From assembly GCA_944391115.1 (NCBI GenBank), contig CALXSJ010000010.1, forward strand, positions 51,166 through 115,165: 64,000 bases of DNA, in the 5' to 3' direction. This stretch comes from an uncultured Victivallales bacterium. Its GTDB lineage: Bacteria; Verrucomicrobiota; Lentisphaeria; Victivallales; UBA1829. Both the position numbers and the translations under genes were made by a program. Of the stretch, positions 16,250-24,859 are shown piece after piece (the first letter of the stretch is position 1; every line of letters starts with the position of its first letter). A model generated the notes under the pieces. The model ran no database searches. It saw nothing but the letters and a program-made list of their open reading frames with translations, and was not told where the DNA came from.

Positions 16250-17461
16250 ATGAAGGAATTCGACACTTACCCGACGGAAGAAAAATTTGCCGCAGCATAT
16301 ACGCTTCCCGATCCGCTCTGCCGGGAGGACGGCTCCCGAATTGCCGATGCGGCGGAATGGGCTCTTTCCCGCCGCGGGGAGATTCTGGAGCAATTCAAAA
16401 AATATGAATACGGCGAAATTCTGCCGCGTCCGGACCGGATGCGTTTTCAGTTGCTGAGCCGCCGGGAGGACGCATTGTCCGGCATGGCGGTGCGGAAGGA
16501 AATCCGGATCGTGTGCGGGATGAACAACGGACGCGAAATCTCCTTTGACCTGCTGCTGTATGTGCCGAAGAACCGCAAAGGACGCGCACCGGCATTTCTC
16601 GGACTGAACTTCAAGGGCAATCAGAACACGACCGATGAGCCCGATGTCCGTCCGACCGGATTCCTTGCGCCCGATGTCCTGGCCGATCCCGGACGCGGCG
16701 TCCAGAAGGCGCGCTGGGATTTTCCAGCGGTTGTCAGACGCGGCTATGCCTCCGCCACTGTCTGTTATCATGACATTCATCCTGATGCGGTGGATGCAGC
16801 GGGCCGCAGCGTGTTCCGTCTGTTTTTCGAACCGGAAGAGTATGCTTCCATTCCGGAAAAATATTCTGTGATCGGCGCATGGGCGTGGGGGTTGAGCCGT
16901 GCACTGGATTATCTTGAAACCGATCCGGATGTCGATGCTTCCCGGGTCGCCGTGCACGGACATTCCAGACTCGGTAAAACCTCCCTGTGGGCCGGTGTGG
17001 CGGACACTCGTTTCAAAATGGTCGTCGCCAATTGCTCCGGATGCGGCGGAGGCGCGCTGCACAAACGGAAGATCGGGGAGAATCTTTCGCTTCATTTCCA
17101 GTATCATCTGAATATCGGATACCCATCCTGGTTCGTCCGGGAGCTGGAGCGTTTTGTCTGGCGGGAGGAGGATTTGCCGATTGACCAGCACGAGCTTCTG
17201 GCGCTGATTGCACCGCGCCCCCTGGCCATCGGGACCGCGACAAAAGATCTTAACGCCGATCCAAGGGGGGAATTCCTTTCCTGTGTGCATGCTTCGGATG
17301 TCTATCGCCTTTTCGGTTTTCCGGGGCTGCCGGTTCCTGAAATGCCGCCTCCGGATGTTCCGGCGGCCGGCCTGATCAGTTATCACTGCCGGACCGGAGG
17401 ACATGACCAGACTCCGCAGGACTGGAAATGCTATCTGGATTTTGCCGACCGCTGGCTGTAG
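16250..17461 (+). CDS. CE15-like glucuronoyl/acetyl-xylan esterase
   Basis: 403 aa alpha/beta hydrolase. The nucleophile elbow VAVHGHSRLGKTSLWAG is the GxSRxGK signature of carbohydrate esterase family 15 (glucuronoyl methylesterases). NCSGCGGGALHKRKIGEN follows as in that family, and the catalytic His is in CRTGGHDQTPQDW. Family knowledge: these enzymes cut esters between glucuronoxylan and lignin or related uronate esters. No signal peptide is visible, whereas most characterised members are secreted, so the substrate may be an imported oligosaccharide. The start at 16250 has GGAG 9 bases upstream; ATG at 16235 is an alternative. The adenylyltransferase gene lies downstream on the same strand. 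Confidence 0.8.
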   Translation: MKEFDTYPTEEKFAAAYTLPDPLCREDGSRIADAAEWALSRRGEILEQFKKYEYGEILPRPDRMRFQLLSRREDALSGMAVRKEIRIVCGMNNGREISFDLLLYVPKNRKGRAPAFLGLNFKGNQNTTDEPDVRPTGFLAPDVLADPGRGVQKARWDFPAVVRRGYASATVCYHDIHPDAVDAAGRSVFRLFFEPEEYASIPEKYSVIGAWAWGLSRALDYLETDPDVDASRVAVHGHSRLGKTSLWAGVADTRFKMVVANCSGCGGGALHKRKIGENLSLHFQYHLNIGYPSWFVRELERFVWREEDLPIDQHELLALIAPRPLAIGTATKDLNADPRGEFLSCVHASDVYRLFGFPGLPVPEMPPPDVPAAGLISYHCRTGGHDQTPQDWKCYLDFADRWL

Positions 17462-17562
17462 TGGGAATCAGTGCGGGGATTGACCGATGCTTCCTTTGGG
17501 AATCCGCCGGTGAGATCATGGCCGGAACTGAAGGTCATCAGGATAAAACGGAAGTGCTGCAG

Positions 17563-18363
17563 ATGGAAGAGTGGAGGTGCGGGGAGAAATTGCCGGGACA
17601 GGCAGTGCGTGTATCGGCAGTCGCGGAGGAGCTGTTCCGCTCCATGCTGGATGGCGTTTTTCTTTTCGGATCCGCGACGCTTGGCGGTCTGCGCCCGGAG
17701 AGCGATCTGGACCTTTTGATTCTGATTCGCGATAGAATGCCGCCGGAATTGCGGAACAGTCTGACGGCTCATCTTCTGGCTCTTTCCGGGAGGGTTGGCG
17801 AGCGGGGAAAAAGACCGCTGGAAGTGACCGTTGTCGATCGGAACGCCATTCAGCCATGGCGTTTTCCTCCGGAATGCGAATACCAGTATGGCGAATGGCT
17901 CCGCCGGAATATCGAGGCGGGAAACGTTCCGCAACGCTGCCGTATGCCCGATCTCGCTGTTCTGCTGTGGCAGGCGCGGGCGCACAGTGTCCCGCTGATT
18001 CCCGGTGTGACGGCCGCCGACCGGATTCCGTTTCTTGCATTCGGAGAAATATGCAAGGCGATCCGGCATACGCTTCCCGGCCTGCTCTCCTGGCTGAAGG
18101 GAGACGAAAGAAATGTGATCCTGACCTTGTGCCGGATGTGGTTCACCCTTGAGACCGGAACGGTCTGTCCGAAAGATGCCGCCGCGGATTGGGTTCTTCC
18201 GCGTATTCCGGCGGAATACGCTTTTCTGGTTCGCATGGCGTGTTCCGCTTATCTGGGGCAATGCCGCGATGACTGGAGCATTCCGGAAAAAGAGACGTTT
18301 TCCCTTGCGGACTTTCTGTGCCGCAGGATTGAACGGGAATTAGACAGAAAGGCTTTCTCCTGA
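17563..18363 (+). CDS. AadA-like aminoglycoside nucleotidyltransferase (ANT(3'')/ANT(9) family)
   Basis: 266 aa, against about 262 for AadA. The nucleotidyltransferase signature FLFGSATLGGLRP then ESDLDLLI holds the metal-binding Asp pair. The C-terminal helical domain keeps the strongly conserved phrases GDERNVILTLCRMW and CPKDAAADWVLPRIPAEY. Acquired AadA enzymes adenylylate streptomycin and spectinomycin; whether this chromosomal version gives resistance cannot be told from sequence. The start at 17563 gives the family's usual N-terminal length; ATG at 17518 is an alternative and neither has a clear ribosome site. No integron or insertion sequence is next to it, so it looks resident. Confidence 0.88.
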   Translation: MEEWRCGEKLPGQAVRVSAVAEELFRSMLDGVFLFGSATLGGLRPESDLDLLILIRDRMPPELRNSLTAHLLALSGRVGERGKRPLEVTVVDRNAIQPWRFPPECEYQYGEWLRRNIEAGNVPQRCRMPDLAVLLWQARAHSVPLIPGVTAADRIPFLAFGEICKAIRHTLPGLLSWLKGDERNVILTLCRMWFTLETGTVCPKDAAADWVLPRIPAEYAFLVRMACSAYLGQCRDDWSIPEKETFSLADFLCRRIERELDRKAFS

Positions 18364-18513
18364 TTCCCCCCGGGGGGCTGCTCCGCCGTCATTTCAAGAC
18401 TGTTCAGGACAAGGGCCGGGGATTTTTCCCGGGGCAGGGGTGTTCTGGAAGCTGTTTCCGAACTTTGCTGCGGAAGCACGGAACACGCAGATGCTTCCGC
18501 AGCTGACGGTCCA

Positions 18514-19086
18514 TCATTTCTTTGCGGGCTGGACGGGACTCTCCGCCTTTTGCTCCACGAGGGACGAGCGGACGCTTTCAATTACGACCGGCTCCTTGGT
18601 TTGCGAGGTCGTCAGGAAGAGTCCGGATTCAAAGGGCGCGACTTCCGTCGTGTATTGGAATGTCTGTGCCTCGGGAGAAAGCTCGCACCATTTCACTTTT
18701 TCTTTTTTCATTTTTGTAATGATACGGATTTTTTCGCCGTCGGGTCCTTTCGCCCTGACTTCGATTTTCAGAAGATAGCGTTTCGCGTCGGCCGGGAGCG
18801 CCAGATAACGGGAAAGAAAACCGTAGTTTGTGATTTCGATCTTTCCGTCCGGGCGGAGACTTGCATGTGAGCCTCCCCATCCCTGCGGGAAGCGTTCACT
18901 GAGTGTCTTTGCAGATTCCGGGCGCGGAGCGACGGCTTTGAAATCTCCGTTGGGGAGAACGTCAATTGTCTGAGAAGGACTGCTTGCCGGTATGGATACA
19001 GTCTGTTTCTCATTCGTGTGCGCCGCGATGCTGATTCCTGTCAGACAGGCGATCCAGAGACATTTTCTCCATGAATGTCTTCTCAT
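18514..19086 (-). CDS. Small secreted protein matching the C-terminal module of the adjacent DUF4838 protein
   Basis: 190 aa with an N-terminal signal peptide (MRRHSWRKCLWIACLTGISI). The mature part aligns over its length with about the last 150 residues of the upstream DUF4838 protein: RFPQGWGGSHASLRPDGKIE against RFPVGWGGSKANVRQDGKVE, and SRYLALPADAKRYLLKIEVR against GRYMTLPADEKSYQLNIEVR. Both end in VVIES followed by a charged, low-complexity tail. The fold looks like a beta-sandwich, perhaps carbohydrate-binding, but no known family was recognised. It lies 23 bases downstream of the DUF4838 gene with a good ribosome site (AAGGAG), so the two are co-transcribed and probably act on the same ligand. 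Confidence 0.8.
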   Translation of the reverse strand: MRRHSWRKCLWIACLTGISIAAHTNEKQTVSIPASSPSQTIDVLPNGDFKAVAPRPESAKTLSERFPQGWGGSHASLRPDGKIEITNYGFLSRYLALPADAKRYLLKIEVRAKGPDGEKIRIITKMKKEKVKWCELSPEAQTFQYTTEVAPFESGLFLTTSQTKEPVVIESVRSSLVEQKAESPVQPAKK

Positions 19087-19109
19087 GCTGTAAAACTCCT
19101 TGTGGTTTG

Positions 19110-21950
19110 TTATTTTTTCTCCTGCGGAACGGCTTTTTCTTTTTTCTGCCGATCCGATGATGTCGCTGCTTTTTCCGTCACGGCGCCTGTTGCGCTTTCG
19201 ATGACGACCGGCGACGGAGTCTGTGAAATAATGAAGAAATAGCCTTCCTCGTAAGGTTCTAGTTCTCTGGAAAACTGCAGCGTCTGCGATTCCGCGGAGA
19301 GGGAATACCATTTTTCGAACGTCCCGCCGCCTTTTCTTCCTCTTCCGCAGTTTGTTCTTGTGACGAGACGGATTTTTCCGTTCCCGGAGGCCCTGACCTC
19401 GATGTTGAGCTGATAACTCTTTTCATCGGCGGGGAGTGTCATGTAGCGCCCGACCTGTCCGTAGTTCAGAATCTCCACTTTTCCGTCCTGTCTCACATTT
19501 GCCTTGGACCCGCCCCATCCGACGGGAAAACGGCTGCTGACGCTTGGAGAGTGTCCGGGACGCGGACCGAGAATCCCGAAGGTTCCGTTCGGGAGCGCCT
19601 GTCTGCCGGGGATCAGCTGGCGCCACCGCTGAAAATCATGCGGCGCAATGCCGTCGATTCCCAGCCCCTCATTGCTTCTGGGCGGCTGCAGATTGGTGCA
19701 TCCGCGCACGAAATGCATTTTCCAGCTTGCTCCCGGGCGGATTTTCTCCTGGGCGAAGTCGGACACGGGAATCCTTGCTTCCACGGTGTAGCGGTCCTTT
19801 TTCTTTTTGACGGCGATTTTTCCGCCGGTGTTGAATTTCGTGTCCGCTGTCCCGTCGTTGTTTTTCGCATCGTATACCGTTCCCGCGGAATTGATGATCC
19901 AGTGGCAGTAGCTGTCGATTTTTCCCGGCGGCATGATGAGAAATTCCACACTGTCGTCCTGGCACACTTTCGGATCGTCATTTGTTCTGCAGTATGCCTT
20001 GGGTTCGCTCCAGGCCTTTTCCAGCATCGCCTCAATCCCGATGTAGAAGTGATCCCCGTCGAAAAGGACCTTGACCCGGGTTTCCTCCGTGGGCGGAGTC
20101 CGGTCGGAAATCAGTTTGAAATCCGTAAGTGTTTCAGCTTTTTTCCAGTCGGTTTCATTCAGTTCTCCGTCAATGGTTATTCCGTCCCGTCTCATGCGGA
20201 CGGGGATCTCATTTTTACCGGAGTTTGCCTGTTTGATGATTTTTGCCTTGTCAATTCCCCATTCCCGAAGGTGTTTACGGTCCATGGCGATTTTTGCAAG
20301 CAGGGAGGGATCGCCGGATGCAAGTTTCTCCGCTTCCTCGAAGAGATTCAGGAAACGTTTTTCCGCGCCGGGGACATTGAGGCAGTAACCGAGTCGGAAC
20401 GGACCGTTGTAATAGGCGTGGCCAGGTGCATTGTCCCAGAGTTCCTGTTTGTAGTTGCGCGCCGCGATCATGGGTTTTGCCGCCTTGCCGTAATATTTCC
20501 GGAAAGCGTCGTCAATCAGCTGCTGCGGGTCCTGCTCCACGTCCCAGAGGAGTTTCGCCGCCATGTAGAAATAAGGCCAGCATGTGAGAAAGGAATCCTT
20601 GAAGGTTTTGTTTTCCTTGATGTAATAGAGGTCGCATCCCGGTGTGGCGACTTCCTCCCACCAGCCGTCAAAGCCCTCTTTTTTCATGAATTTCAAATCA
20701 TGCGCCAGCGTCATCTCCAGAGGTGCGTAAAAAGCGTTGTTCACAGAGTAATAACCGCGGAAATTGACTTTGGGGCCGCGGTCGCGCCATTTGCGCATTT
20801 CGGATAGGATCAGAACATTTCTTTTGCACTCCGGATTGTCGAGAGTGTGGGCGCAGCAGACTCCGTGCGCGTTATAGGTCCCGATGACGCGTTTGTCGTA
20901 GCGGACCGCCGGGTTTTCCGGCGGTGTGCGTCCGGAAATGTAGAAATCCACCCACAGTTCGGCGTCAGGCTGTTCTTTCAGCACCATGCCGCATACTTCG
21001 GAATAGAGTTTGTGCAGAACCTGCGACTGGGAGAAAACTCCTTTGTACATCCCTGCCGCACGGCAGTTCTCACATGTGCACCAGGCGTCGTTGTCTGTCA
21101 GTCCGAATGAAAAAATCTGGCGCTTTCCATTGTTCCGCACGACATTGAGAACATGCTCCGCAAGCAGTTTTTTGACATCCGGATTTGTGAGACAGCGCTG
21201 GCCCTCCGGGTTTCGTTTTCCCTTGTCAAGGGCGAAATATTCCGGATGCGTCTTGAAGTATTTCCTGTATGGCACCGAGGCATACCAGATGTAATGTCCG
21301 CCTTCTATGGAAACGGTGTCCACAGCTTCGTTGGTTTCCGGGTAGATTCTGCGGTCGCCTCCCATCGGGAAGATCGTCATTTTATTCCGGATCATCCATT
21401 GAAAGGTATTGCCCCAGCCTGTTTTCCCATGAATGGCGAATACGAGGCAGAGACGCCGGAAGTTGAACGACGGTGTCTGGAAATCGTCGATCCTGTCGGG
21501 GATCCGGATATTAGGGGTTTTCGGAGTGTATTCCCCCTGTTCTCCCGGATAAAACCAGCGGCATCCGATGTATTTTTCCAGGAGCGTGTAAACTCCGTAG
21601 AGCATCGCCCGGGGAGTTTTTCCGGCGATGACAAGCTCCCTTCCATGCGTTTTGAGGTAGAAGGTGTCCGGGTTTTCCGCCTTTTCCAGTCTCAGCCTCA
21701 TTGCCTCCGGTGCATCCTTCATGGAGGAAAGACGGATTTGATATTTTCCTCCGGTGAGTTCGCAGCCTGCAATTTTTCCTGTATAGAGGTTGAGTTCCTT
21801 GATAGCCATTGTTTCGCTTGCATTGGGCGGGTTCCCAATTACAATGGAAGCGTTGCTTTTCCCGTTTTCCGTGAGATTCCATTCTCCTGCTGTCAGGGAG
21901 CACAGTGAGAACGCCATGTAGAGATAGCAAAAATATCCAGCCTTCTTCAT
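19110..21950 (-). CDS. Secreted DUF4838 protein with CBM9-like and extra C-terminal modules
   Basis: 946 aa. Residues 1-22 are a signal peptide. About 25-120 resembles the N-terminal domain of alpha-glucuronidases (KIAGCELTGGKYQIRL). About 120-560 is the DUF4838 catalytic-like domain, with YIGCRWFYPGEQGEYTPKTP, SFGLTDNDAWCTCENC and WWEEVATPGCDLYYIKEN. About 575-800 is a family-9-like carbohydrate-binding module (ITIDGELNETDWKKAETLTD, VCQDDSVEFLIMPPGK, YTVEARIPVSDF). The last 150 residues form the module shared with the small downstream protein. The reaction of DUF4838 proteins is not established; the make-up suggests polysaccharide hydrolysis outside the cytoplasm. The gene lies in a locus with a pseudopilin and an AraC regulator. 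Confidence 0.88.
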   Translation of the reverse strand: MKKAGYFCYLYMAFSLCSLTAGEWNLTENGKSNASIVIGNPPNASETMAIKELNLYTGKIAGCELTGGKYQIRLSSMKDAPEAMRLRLEKAENPDTFYLKTHGRELVIAGKTPRAMLYGVYTLLEKYIGCRWFYPGEQGEYTPKTPNIRIPDRIDDFQTPSFNFRRLCLVFAIHGKTGWGNTFQWMIRNKMTIFPMGGDRRIYPETNEAVDTVSIEGGHYIWYASVPYRKYFKTHPEYFALDKGKRNPEGQRCLTNPDVKKLLAEHVLNVVRNNGKRQIFSFGLTDNDAWCTCENCRAAGMYKGVFSQSQVLHKLYSEVCGMVLKEQPDAELWVDFYISGRTPPENPAVRYDKRVIGTYNAHGVCCAHTLDNPECKRNVLILSEMRKWRDRGPKVNFRGYYSVNNAFYAPLEMTLAHDLKFMKKEGFDGWWEEVATPGCDLYYIKENKTFKDSFLTCWPYFYMAAKLLWDVEQDPQQLIDDAFRKYYGKAAKPMIAARNYKQELWDNAPGHAYYNGPFRLGYCLNVPGAEKRFLNLFEEAEKLASGDPSLLAKIAMDRKHLREWGIDKAKIIKQANSGKNEIPVRMRRDGITIDGELNETDWKKAETLTDFKLISDRTPPTEETRVKVLFDGDHFYIGIEAMLEKAWSEPKAYCRTNDDPKVCQDDSVEFLIMPPGKIDSYCHWIINSAGTVYDAKNNDGTADTKFNTGGKIAVKKKKDRYTVEARIPVSDFAQEKIRPGASWKMHFVRGCTNLQPPRSNEGLGIDGIAPHDFQRWRQLIPGRQALPNGTFGILGPRPGHSPSVSSRFPVGWGGSKANVRQDGKVEILNYGQVGRYMTLPADEKSYQLNIEVRASGNGKIRLVTRTNCGRGRKGGGTFEKWYSLSAESQTLQFSRELEPYEEGYFFIISQTPSPVVIESATGAVTEKAATSSDRQKKEKAVPQEKK

Positions 21951-22234
21951 TCGGGGTTGAATCCTTGTTTTGTTTTTGCAGCCGTGCGGTATTCTGAAAC
22001 GGCATCTGTTCCGGATGTGATTCTGAACGGAATTCTGATTCCGGTTTCAGGAAAATCTTTTTTTCTTGTTTCACCTCCCTTTGTGATGGATGAAAAAAAC
22101 GTTCTGCAGTTCTGCATGCAGGACCGGGAGCGTTCCGGCTGCCGGCGCTGTATGCTCCGGATTCGGGAATGCCGGTCGCAATAGATTGGAGCTGATCGGG
22201 GGCGGAGCGTTCCTTTATTTGAATCCGGTTCTTC

Positions 22235-23020
22235 TCAATATATTTTCCATGGCGGTATGCCTGCATCGGATATGACGTAATGATATGTTTTTCCCTCGTA
22301 TTCCGCTGTCCGGAGATTTTCTGCCAGCGGAGAGATACCGCAATCGACCGATGCGGCATGACCGTCAAGAAAAGCGGCGATTCCCCGGGTGTTTCCGGGA
22401 TTGTGCCAGGTGGCAAACCAGTCCCGCCGCATCCAGTTTCCACTGCATGCGAGATACAGCATGGCGCTTGGATTCCTTACGCTGGAACCAAGGAAAACGC
22501 CGACTTCGCCGTCCGCCCGGATCGGAGATTTCCAGTATGCGATTGCCGTTTCATTGGAGGCGCATTGCGTGATTCCGTAACTTGTATAATAATCGGATTG
22601 CCGTTCCCATGGAAAAATCTCTTCCGCTGTGCTGCAGAGCAGTTCCGGGACTTTTTTTTCCAGGACTCCCATGCCGCTGAATGGGGCAATTCCGCTTCCC
22701 GCATATCCGTAATATACCCCGGTCCCCAGAACGGGAACCCAGTTGCCGTTTTTGATGTTCAGCCAGGACGGTTCCGTGACGAGCCCGCTCATCTGGGAGA
22801 GCCAGTAGTCTTCATAAGAGGACGCATACAGGGAAAAATACACGTAAAGGCCTTTCTGGCGGCTTGTGCACAGTATGTTTCTGGCTGTGCTTCTGGCTCT
22901 GTGCAAGGCGGGCAGAAGCATCCCCGCCAGAACCGCGATGATCGCTGCAACAACCAGAAGCTCAATCAAAGAAAAACGGGAAGCATTTCGTCTTTGCAGT
23001 GCTGGTGATCTTTTTGTCAT
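22235..23020 (-). CDS. Type II/IV pseudopilin-like protein
   Basis: About 261 aa. A short positively charged leader precedes the prepilin cleavage/methylation motif RFSLIELLVVAAIIAVLAG, whose hydrophobic helix runs on to MLLPALHRARSTARNILC. Position +5 after the processing site is the expected Glu. The large C-terminal domain with AAFLDGHAASVD matches the expanded pseudopilin-like families of Lentisphaerota and Planctomycetes. Their role is unclear; they sit beside glycan genes and may present or capture polysaccharide. The start is uncertain: 23020 gives a normal leader, while ATGs at 23062 and 23083 are also in frame, the last falling on the predicted transcript start. It probably heads an operon with the DUF4838 gene. 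Confidence 0.82.
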   Translation of the reverse strand: MTKRSPALQRRNASRFSLIELLVVAAIIAVLAGMLLPALHRARSTARNILCTSRQKGLYVYFSLYASSYEDYWLSQMSGLVTEPSWLNIKNGNWVPVLGTGVYYGYAGSGIAPFSGMGVLEKKVPELLCSTAEEIFPWERQSDYYTSYGITQCASNETAIAYWKSPIRADGEVGVFLGSSVRNPSAMLYLACSGNWMRRDWFATWHNPGNTRGIAAFLDGHAASVDCGISPLAENLRTAEYEGKTYHYVISDAGIPPWKIY

Positions 23021-23090
23021 CTTTGCTGCTGATCCTTTTGTTTTTTCACCGGATAGCGACATTTGGAAAAATCTCTGTCCCATGTTTGAT

Positions 23091-23140
23091 ATTATATTGG
23101 GAAATTATGATTTGACAAGAGTAAAAAATAATATTATATT
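23091..23140. promoter_or_regulatory. Back-to-back promoters with superimposed -35 boxes
   Basis: Plus strand: TTGACA (23112-23117), 17 bases, TATATT (23135-23140), reading into the AraC gene. Minus strand: TTGTCA (23113-23118), 16 bases, TATAAT (23091-23096), reading into the pseudopilin gene. The -35 hexamers lie on the same seven bases, so the polymerases would compete. Confidence 0.8.
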
Positions 23141-23177
23141 TCTGAAAAATAATAGTATTCTATCAAAAGAAACGGCC

Positions 23178-24158
23178 ATGCATCGGAATTCTTTCCATCT
23201 CAGGAGATTCAACTCATCCGGAATCTATGAATTTTATTATGTCGATCATGCATCTCCGCTGGAAGACAGGAATTCCGCTTTGCAGCTGTACGGCTATGGA
23301 GAATCCATTTCCGACAACCGGGCCGCCACGGATCCGACTCCGGAACCGTTTTTCTACGGGATTCAGTATATTGCCGAAGGGGAAGGGCGCGTGATAATGG
23401 AGGGCATGACAAAACGGATTCAGGCGGGCGATACGGTTTTCTGCGCCCCGGGAAGAAATTTCCGGATCGAGGCGGGGAAAAGCAGCCGCTTGAAAAAAAT
23501 CTGGATTCAAATCATAAATGATCCGGTCCTTGAATATCTCTGCGCGGAGATTACGAATTTCCATCAGGAGCCGGTGATTTCCGTTGACCCGGAACGCATC
23601 GGCAGTTCTTTGCGCGGCATTCGAGAAATCATTGAGAAGGACCATCCGCGCCTTCATCTGGAACTGTCCAACAGGATTTACGCGTTTTTGAACGAAGTGA
23701 GACAGTGCTGCCGCCGCAGGGAGAAGAAAGACAAGTTCCAGCAGATCATTTCCGTCATCATGCGTTCTCCGCAGAATTATCCCGATGTGGAATCCATTGC
23801 CCGCGTGTTCTGCGTTCCCGCTTCGACTCTTTTTCGCATGTTTCAATCACGTCTGGGGTGTTCTCCCATGAAGTTTGTAATCTATCATCGTCTGGTGGAC
23901 AGCTGCTGGCTGCTGGTCAGCCGTGAAATACCCGTGAATGCCGTCGCGGAAATGTATGGCTACACAAATGCGGCTTTTTACATCAGAGAGTTTAAAAAAA
24001 TACTGGGGATTACGCCGCTTCAATACCGGAAAGCCTTTCAGGAAGGGAAGAAAATGCCGCTGCCGAAGAAACTTTTCCTGAAAAAACAGACAGCGAACGT
24101 CTTTTCTCTTCCGTATTTGTCTCCCAGGCGGCATGGCGGCGGGAATTTTCACTCATGA
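23178..24158 (+). CDS. AraC-family transcriptional regulator
   Basis: 326 aa. An N-terminal cupin-like sensor domain (about 30-125, with FFYGIQYIAEGEGRVIMEG and GDTVFCAPGRNFRIEAG) is followed by a C-terminal double helix-turn-helix (about 195-295: VESIARVFCVPASTLFRMF, then AEMYGYTNAAFYIREFKK and ILGITPLQYRKAF, the classic AraC tail). Such proteins switch on glycan genes on binding a sugar. It is divergent from the pseudopilin-DUF4838 operon with overlapping promoters, so it most likely controls that operon and itself. The start at 23178 follows the promoter by about 30 bases; the ribosome site is weak. Confidence 0.93.
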   Translation: MHRNSFHLRRFNSSGIYEFYYVDHASPLEDRNSALQLYGYGESISDNRAATDPTPEPFFYGIQYIAEGEGRVIMEGMTKRIQAGDTVFCAPGRNFRIEAGKSSRLKKIWIQIINDPVLEYLCAEITNFHQEPVISVDPERIGSSLRGIREIIEKDHPRLHLELSNRIYAFLNEVRQCCRRREKKDKFQQIISVIMRSPQNYPDVESIARVFCVPASTLFRMFQSRLGCSPMKFVIYHRLVDSCWLLVSREIPVNAVAEMYGYTNAAFYIREFKKILGITPLQYRKAFQEGKKMPLPKKLFLKKQTANVFSLPYLSPRRHGGGNFHS

Positions 24159-24293
24159 GAGATGCGGGGGGCGCAACCGGGTTGGTTTTCCCCTGGACAA
24201 TTTTTTCCTCTCTGACAAACAGCTGTGCGAATTGCGGTCTGCACAGGTGCTGAAATGGACTGCGCCATGTTTATGGAGAAAATCTGTTTTCCG

Positions 24294-24734
24294 TCACGCG
24301 TAACAGGCTTTCAGGGAGATGCGCCATCCGGAGAATGCGTCGCCGAATGTTTCCGCTCTGGCACTGAGAAACAGGAGATGCGCCCCGCCGGCTTCCGGGA
24401 CTTTTCCCGCTGCATCCGGAGTCAGGGCATCCAGAATAATCCGCTGCAGCCTGAGAAGCTTGTCCTGCTCTCTTCCGGGATGATAGCTTTCCGCAATCAG
24501 CAGGAGCTCCAGCATGAGAGTCCCGGTCAACCCGCTGTTGTCGGGAAGGGTTTCCCGGGGGAAGAGGATCAGCGCCGGGAATCCCGTCATGTCCGGACAA
24601 AAGTCAAACACGCTTTTTGCCGTGACCGGCTGCATCAGGATCGTTACGGATTTCAAAAGAGTTTCTCCGCCGGAGTCTTTCAGATCTTCGAATTTCTTTT
24701 TCAGAACGGACAGAATTGTCATGTGATCGGTCAT
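24294..24734 (-). CDS. Protein of unknown function, perhaps phage tail-associated
   Basis: 146 aa; not recognised with confidence. The central part (FPALILFPRETLPD, then GLTGTLMLELLLIAESYHPG) and the layout (short helical N-terminus, strand, disordered loop, long helix, final strand) resemble small phage tail-terminator or gp37-like proteins, but this is an impression only. The start at 24734 is well supported by GGGAGGTG 6-7 bases upstream. A separate promoter lies at 24806-24834. It follows the zinc-ribbon regulator gene on the same strand. No other phage structural gene is near. Confidence 0.45.
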   Translation of the reverse strand: MTDHMTILSVLKKKFEDLKDSGGETLLKSVTILMQPVTAKSVFDFCPDMTGFPALILFPRETLPDNSGLTGTLMLELLLIAESYHPGREQDKLLRLQRIILDALTPDAAGKVPEAGGAHLLFLSARAETFGDAFSGWRISLKACYA

Positions 24735-24805
24735 ATGCCGCACCTCCCTGTGTTGTTTCCGGAACCATGTGTCCGGTTGTTTCTGGGAACTGATTCCCGT
24801 ATGCA

Positions 24806-24834
24806 ACTGTAAAAAAACGCGTGTGTCCCTTCAA
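24806..24834 (-). promoter_or_regulatory. Promoter of the 24.3-kb gene
   Basis: Minus strand TTGAAG (24829-24834), 17 bases, TACAGT (24806-24811). Confidence 0.5.
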
Positions 24835-24859
24835 AGCGGACTGCGCAGGACAGTTGTCT

